Shown here: positions 59,083 to 64,000 of the stretch, piece after piece
How the letters are laid out: the number at the start of each line of letters is the position of its first letter
Numbering within the stretch: position 1 is the stretch's first letter
From: Platycnemis pennipes
Taxonomy: Eukaryota > Arthropoda > Insecta > Odonata > Platycnemididae
Length of the DNA stretch: 64,000 bases
NCBI GenBank assembly: GCA_933228895.1
Contig: OW121846.1
Coordinates: 7,223,915 to 7,287,914, forward strand
Direction: 5' to 3'
Translations under genes and position numbers: made by a program
Notes under the pieces: model-generated
What the model was told of the DNA's origin: nothing
The model's database searches: none
The model's input: the letters and a program-made list of their open reading frames with translations, nothing else

Positions 59083-59245
59083 CTGATGCTGAATGAGCTG
59101 GATATTTGCGGAGATTGACGGTTTTTCACGTTGCAAAAATACTGAGAAAGATTTTAGAAGAGAAATGGGTAGAAGGTAGAATAATTCCAGGTAAATATTA
59201 GTTTGGGTTCAGTAAAGGAAGAGAAACATGAAATAAAGAAATAGC
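59083..59245 (+). pseudogene. short LINE RT remnant
   Basis: A frame reads KILRKILEEKWVEGRIIPG, then a stop, then FGFSKGRET: the QFGFRKGRGT-type RT motif with its preceding helix. Too short to place in a clade. Confidence 0.5.
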
Positions 59246-60100
59246 AGTGAGGACGACAGCACATTTTAGTTCAGAACTTTAGTTCTTCAATTGCAACTTT
59301 CATTCCTAGTAGGTTTTTGGATGTCTGTTTTGGACAGTAATAAAATAATCCCTCACAGCAGACATTCTTAGTACATACTTCTACAGACATTCTTAGTGCA
59401 TACAAGAAAGATGGATGATTTATCATCAATCTTCTTCTTATTAAAATGGCAGAGGAGTGTTGTATCTGGGATCAAAATTTACAATCCAATTTTTTGTGCA
59501 TATAATTTTATTTTTTATCGAATAAAAGTAACAGCCACTTAACATAAAGCTTTAGTTACATTTTGAATTTTTTTATAAGATTGCCTACTTTAATAAAAGC
59601 AGAAATAAGCTTTGAAATAATTTGGCTTTTTAATCGCAGGTCCAATCATCCACATAAAAATTTTCCCACTTCGGAGGCCGAAGATTTCTAAATTTAAAGT
59701 TAAAGGACATGACATCGCTGCAACAATGTTCCTTGTGGCGTGTAAATGCCCAGACCGCAAAAGAAAAGAATAAAGGCAGGGGAAGTTTGCGAAAGCAAAG
59801 AAGAACCAAGCTCATTGAAAGAGTTATTTTCCATGGAAACATTCCTGACCCGGCAGAACAGTAATGTAATGACTATCCTTATCCAATTCCTATCCCATGT
59901 TTTCGCGAGGGAACGATTCTTCATGTTTATGGATATCACGCGTACATTGACGGGTCACAAGGGTAACGAAAGGAAACTTAGAACACAAAAAATGGAAACA
60001 CATACGCATGTTAGTTTAAATATTTCGATGGTCAGAACAACCTTTAAGAGTCCGAAAAATGGAAATGCCTACCGATTGACCTAGTCTTTAAATGCCCAAT
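59246..60100. other. no gene recognised
   Basis: Open frame 59746-60084 (112 codons) has no known domain. Otherwise AT-rich. Confidence 0.35.
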
Positions 60101-60560
60101 TTATTTTGGCTTGGAAGGGGATGGACTTGAACTCGGTTGGTTGGTTATTCAGGGGAGGTGACCGACAGCGAAGGTCATTTTCGCCATATAGGATAGGTGG
60201 ATAATTGGCTAATGTTAGGAGTTTTCAGGGAACGGAGGAAGGGTGGAGAGAAACCCGGCGTCGGCATTAGCCTACTCTTAACGGAAGGCGCCAAAGGGAC
60301 CACGGTTTAACGTCCCATCCGACGGAGGGAGTACTGAACTTCAAATGCCCTCCACTAGGAACTCAAGTGGGGACCGCTTTTCCACTGAAAAATCCGCCAC
60401 GGTTAGAGGCACTCGGGTGGGGACTACCGACGGTCAAACCCGCTAATGAGGGTCCTACCTCGACTCCGAGCCTAATCCGACCCTTCGCGAGCGACCCGAG
60501 ACCCTCACCGAGGCCTACCACTCCTCGGGGGGTCCCACCCCTCAATTTCACCATTTGTAG
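60101..60560. repeat. probable dispersed GC-rich repeat
   Basis: An abrupt block of higher GC with GGTTTAACGTCCCATCCGAC and TCAAGTGGGGAC-type phrases that look like repeat consensus seen in other arthropods. No terminal repeats or frame found. Assignment from pattern memory only. Confidence 0.35.
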
Positions 60561-61094
60561 TTAAGTTTCAACTTTACAAACTATAATTGTTATGAACAAT
60601 GTGTCAATTTCTTCGTGCTCTCCATTGCAACACGATTACAAGCCTTTTTTGATCGATCCTCTACGATGAAAAATAAGATTTTTACAAATTAACACGGAAA
60701 TCATAGTTCAGACTTGGCAACGCTGTAGCGGAACATGTGGTTTTCGTGAGGGGGTGAGAGAGAACGGAACGAAGGAATCTCACGGGCGTATTTGTTCAAG
60801 GAGTAGAGCGGTTTAGGATAGCGAGTAGGGCAATGAGTAGGTGAAATAGTGGGCCATTAAATAACTCACTATTCACCAGGATAGCAGAGAATAAGGAGTT
60901 GATCAGAGAACACAGTATAGGTTTAGCGGGACGGGAAAACAAAAACCCCACACGTACAATAAGCAGCCATATTAAAATAGAGGAATTCCTGCAGTGGTAT
61001 TTAAATCTCGTACTGTAAGAAGGAAGAAGATACCCGAATTCCAACACCTTATAGAGAGACTGACACATGATCTTTCCTGGGGTAAACACGTGAA
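60561..61094. other. no gene recognised; CR1-like debris at the right end
   Basis: Mostly unassigned. The last 100 bases lead into the LINE copy at 61095. Confidence 0.35.
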
Positions 61095-62104
61095 TACTAC
61101 GTGAAATAATGGGTCAAGCTAATCGTAAACTGGGATTGATCAAAAAAGTATTGGGTAAATGTGACGATCATGTACGAGAAATCATCTACTTTTCCCTTGT
61201 TAGACCTCATTTGGAATATGCTGCAAGTGTATGGGATCCCTACGAAATCGGTCTAAGTAATGAACTTGAACGTGTGCAGCGAAGATCGGCAGATTTGTAG
61301 AGGCCGTATGATAATTATATTCACGTAACCAGATAATTAAATGATAAAAATGGGAATCATTGTCAGATCGCAGGTTGAAATTTAAATACAGATCACAGTA
61401 TCAGGCGTCACGTAGTGGAATTTAGACATATTGGATGAGTAAAAAACTTTAGCAATTTTCCACAATGTAATTTAAAATACTAAAATTACACAACACGTGT
61501 TTCGGCTTACTAAGCCATCATCAGGTGTACACTTGGCATACACAAGTGTACACCTGATGATGGCTTAGTAAGCCGAAACACGTGTTGTGTAATTTTAGTA
61601 TTTTAAATTACATTGTGGAAAATTGCTGAAGTTTTTTACTCATCCAATTGAAATTTAAACTTAATATCTTAAATAAATTCCAATACCATATTTTCAGTGA
61701 TGATGTTAAAAATATTTTGCGAACCCCAACTTACTATGGTAGACTGGACCATAATTACAAAATTAGAGAAATTGATTGCAGAACTGACAGATTAAAAATG
61801 TCCTTTTTTCCTCGTACTATTAGGGATATGAATAACGGTAAATATATCCAGTACGAGTGTAGCAATGGATAACATTGGTATCTGCATGTTGGTATAAGGA
61901 CTTGAAGCTAACCCAACTAACAGCATGTTTTTGCATGTATGCTTTGGTATTCTTATCCTTTTTAAATAGCTTTAGTTTTGAACAGTACCTATACACGTGC
62001 TAATCCTTTTGTATGCATCATACGTAGTGCATGTTTGATGAGAGTTCACCCCCTGCCACACACCTTTATGGTGGTTTGCAGGGTATTATATAGATGTAGA
62101 TGAA
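61095..62104 (+). pseudogene. CR1/Jockey-like LINE 3' fragment, copy 3, with palindromic insertion
   Basis: QANRKLGLIKKVLGKCDDHV, FSLVRPHLEYAASVWDPYE, ELERVQRRSADL (61109-61300), then after the insertion FSDDVKNILRTPTYYGRLDH, KIREIDCRTDRLKMSFFPRT (61690-61830). The 3' end has CACCCCCTGCCACACACC and GGTTTGCAGGGTATTATATA with TAGATGTAGATG. Interrupted at 61387-61647. Confidence 0.9.
61387..61647. mobile_element. 261 bp palindromic insertion with 12 bp TSD
   Basis: Identical TTGAAATTTAAA at 61375-61386 and 61648-61659 flank the insert. The insert has a 43 bp single-copy part and then a 219 bp near-perfect palindrome (61430-61648) with arms of about 106 bp. The arms contain CCTGATGATGGCTTAGTAAG and CCGAAACACGTGTTGTG; the centre is a GCATAC spacer. 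It lies within the coding part of a LINE copy. Confidence 0.92.
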
Positions 62105-62209
62105 GAGTGTTTGTGGCCATTTCTCTGTTATAATTTTTAAATGAATGGATGGCAGACTTGGATATATTCAGCCTTGCACTTCCCTTCGAATAGGCAGCAT
62201 AGCAAAGAG

Positions 62210-62440
62210 ATATGCAATAGGTGAAATATTTTTAGAGTATTCGGTAGTGCATGATGCATGTATTAACATCCATTCCCTTATACACTATGTACATACTAAC
62301 AATCTAGTTGCCTGAGACACTATAGGAGCATGTTTGCATGTCAATAGTGCATGCTTCGTGATTTTCCCTCCCCTTAGATTCCCTCCTGCCGCACACCCTA
62401 GCGGTGGCTTGCAGGGTATCGCGTAGATGTTGATCAGAAA
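62210..62440 (+). repeat. CR1/Jockey-like LINE 3' end, copy 4
   Basis: GTAGTGCATGATGCATGTAT, AATCTAGTTGCCTGAGAC and GTGGCTTGCAGGGTATCGCG with TAGATGTTGAT; closest to copy 1. The left boundary is uncertain. Confidence 0.85.
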
Positions 62441-62466
62441 GTTGGTTAAGATTTAGGTTAAACCTA

Positions 62467-62600
62467 TTGAGTGAATTCGAAACGCATTTGTTTACAGATG
62501 ATGTTAAATATACATCAAAAAACCCTGCGCATTATGCTACGTTTCATCACATTAACAAGATTAATGACATAGATTGTCCTACCGATATATTTAATAGACT
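62467..62600 (+). pseudogene. CR1/Jockey-like LINE fragment, copy 5
   Basis: FETHLFTDDVKYTSKNPAHY then INKINDIDCPTD, parallel to FSDDVKNILRTPTYYGRLDH in copy 3. It stops at the same protein position as the oppositely oriented copy that begins at 62738. Confidence 0.75.
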
Positions 62601-62737
62601 GGTTATACAGGTTAGACTGACCGAGGATATTTATGACTCACAAATATTTCCCAATTATTTTCAAATATGCATAAAATACACACAAAACCGGAAAGGTGGT
62701 GGTGTTTTCGTTTCAGTCAAGACCTCAATCATCTATC

Positions 62738-64000
62738 GGTACGACAATCTATCTCTCTAATCTTATTTGGCTGGTCGAATCTAGCATAATACGCTGGTGT
62801 TTTTAATATGTGCCTAACATCTTCAGTAAAGCTATCCGATTGAATTTCTCTAATAGCTTTAATCTGTACTTTAACCTACGCTCTGATAATGATTCCCACG
62901 CTAATTCTTGTATTAATTCTGATACCTATCGTAACACCTTTTGACGAACCTAGCTGCTCTACGCTGCACACTGTCTAGTTCTCTGATGAAACCTCATTCA
63001 TTAGGATCCCATACATTGGCTGCATACTCAAGGCGGGGCCTAACTAATGAAGAGTAACGTCGCTTTTTTAACCTCTCATCACATTTCCCAAGTACTCTTT
63101 TTGTGAATCCTAGCTTTCTCTTCGCTCGGCCGCATATTTCCCAGATGTGTCTTCCCCACGATAAATCTTTAGTGATTGTTACACCTAAATATTTTTAGGT
63201 TAAACGTTTTAGATTTTCGTGTTACTAATTTTAGGTACGCTCTATGGAATTATTCCTCCTCAAAAAATTGATAGTTACAAACTTTTTAAGGTTGAGTTCT
63301 AACTGCCATTTGTCGCACCACTCTTGAATTGCATCTAAATCTTTGCTAAGCGATTTCCTGTCTTCTTCTCTTGATATACCCCTATACACTACCGCATCGT
63401 CTGCAAAAAGTCTAATCTTACTACTAACTACGGTACCCAAATCGTTAATGTGTAGAAGAAATAGGAGCGGACCTACTTCGCTACCCTGGGGAACTCCCGA
63501 TGTGACTTTGATTGTGTCCGACATGATACCATCTATGACAACCCTCTGCTCTCGTCCACTTAAGAATTCTCTTACCCAACACACAACGTCTTTATTTACA
63601 CCAAAACTCTCTAATTTCAAGAATAATTTATCACGAGGAACTTTATCGAATGCCTTTTTGAAATCTAAAAATATCGCATCAACTTCGGTACTGTTTTCGC
63701 CGTAGACTAAAATATCGTGTACGAATAAAGCTAATTGTGTCTCGCAAGATCTACCTTTCCGGAACCTATGCTGGCTGTTTATGAGTAATTCCTGATTATC
63801 CAAATGCCCCATGATCGAACTGACTACAATGTGCTCAAATTTCTTACAAGAGATTGACGTGAGTGAATTGGGTCTATAGTTACTAGGTTCTTCCCCGTCA
63901 CCGCTTTTAAAAATTGGTGTAATAATAGCTACTTTCCAATCCTTGGGTACTGTGTGGTTCTTTAGTGTTTTATTGAATATTATTTCCATTATGTAAGCGA
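62738..64000 (-). pseudogene. CR1/Jockey-like LINE, RT domain (runs off the window)
   Basis: The frame 63989-63231 is fully open: MEIIFNKTLKNHTVPKDWK, VAIITPIFKSGDGEEPSNYR (RT motif 1), HRFRKGRSCETQL (motif 2), VDAIFLDFKKAFDKVPRDKL (motif A), VTSGVPQGSEVGPLLFLLHI, IRLFADDAVVYRG (active site FADD) and LSKDLDAIQEWCDKWQLELN. Beyond 63231 (shift) come the thumb and C-terminal region, in broken frames, to 62738. The best preserved copy of this family in the window; its endonuclease would lie past 64000. Confidence 0.92.

Overview
This is a 64 kb piece of an AT-rich, repeat-laden animal nuclear genome, most likely an arthropod. The evidence is one spliced gene with GT/AG introns plus BEL/Pao and Ty3/gypsy LTR elements, R4/Dong, R1/Jockey-like and CR1/Jockey-like LINEs, and pogo, piggyBac and hAT DNA transposons. 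The species cannot be named from the sequence. I saw no bacterial features, rRNA, true tRNA gene or CRISPR array.

The only host gene I can support is the 3' end of an ATM/Tel1 checkpoint kinase on the + strand. Five exons (5417-5562, 5942-6048, 9245-9359, 11309-11619, 17429-17604) join in phase into 855 nt, giving the last 284 residues: part of the N-lobe, the GLGDRH catalytic loop, the DLG metal-binding motif, the activation loop, a Ser/Thr-rich linker and the FATC tail. Its introns hold a broken partial copy of exon 3, a TIR element, a tRNA-like SINE, a hAT element inserted in the 5' half of an R4/Dong LINE, and the 3' half of an R4/Dong LINE in the opposite direction. Upstream (1-5.4 kb) are another SINE copy, an endonuclease-bearing LINE fragment and a piggyBac transposase remnant.

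From 19 to 40.6 kb lie a CAGGGTGTCC-ended DNA element, a pogo-type transposon with a broken transposase and clustered end motifs, a 1.3 kb piggyBac-type TTAA element, a Ty3/gypsy pol fragment, and a decayed BEL/Pao retrotransposon of about 11 kb. The BEL element contains a TIR element carrying a SINE, and a 2.86 kb hAT-type element that itself carries a 376 bp hAT-type element. A long-TIR foldback element and a perfect-centre palindrome follow.

From 41 to 64 kb lie a ~60 bp minisatellite, a LINE split cleanly by a transposon with a TATTA target duplication, two divergently transcribed conserved genes of unknown function (both broken), a CpG-rich patch, and many copies of one CR1/Jockey-like LINE family in both directions. 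One of these is interrupted by a 261 bp palindromic insert with a 12 bp target duplication. Several long palindromes share a similar design and are the least explained structures here.
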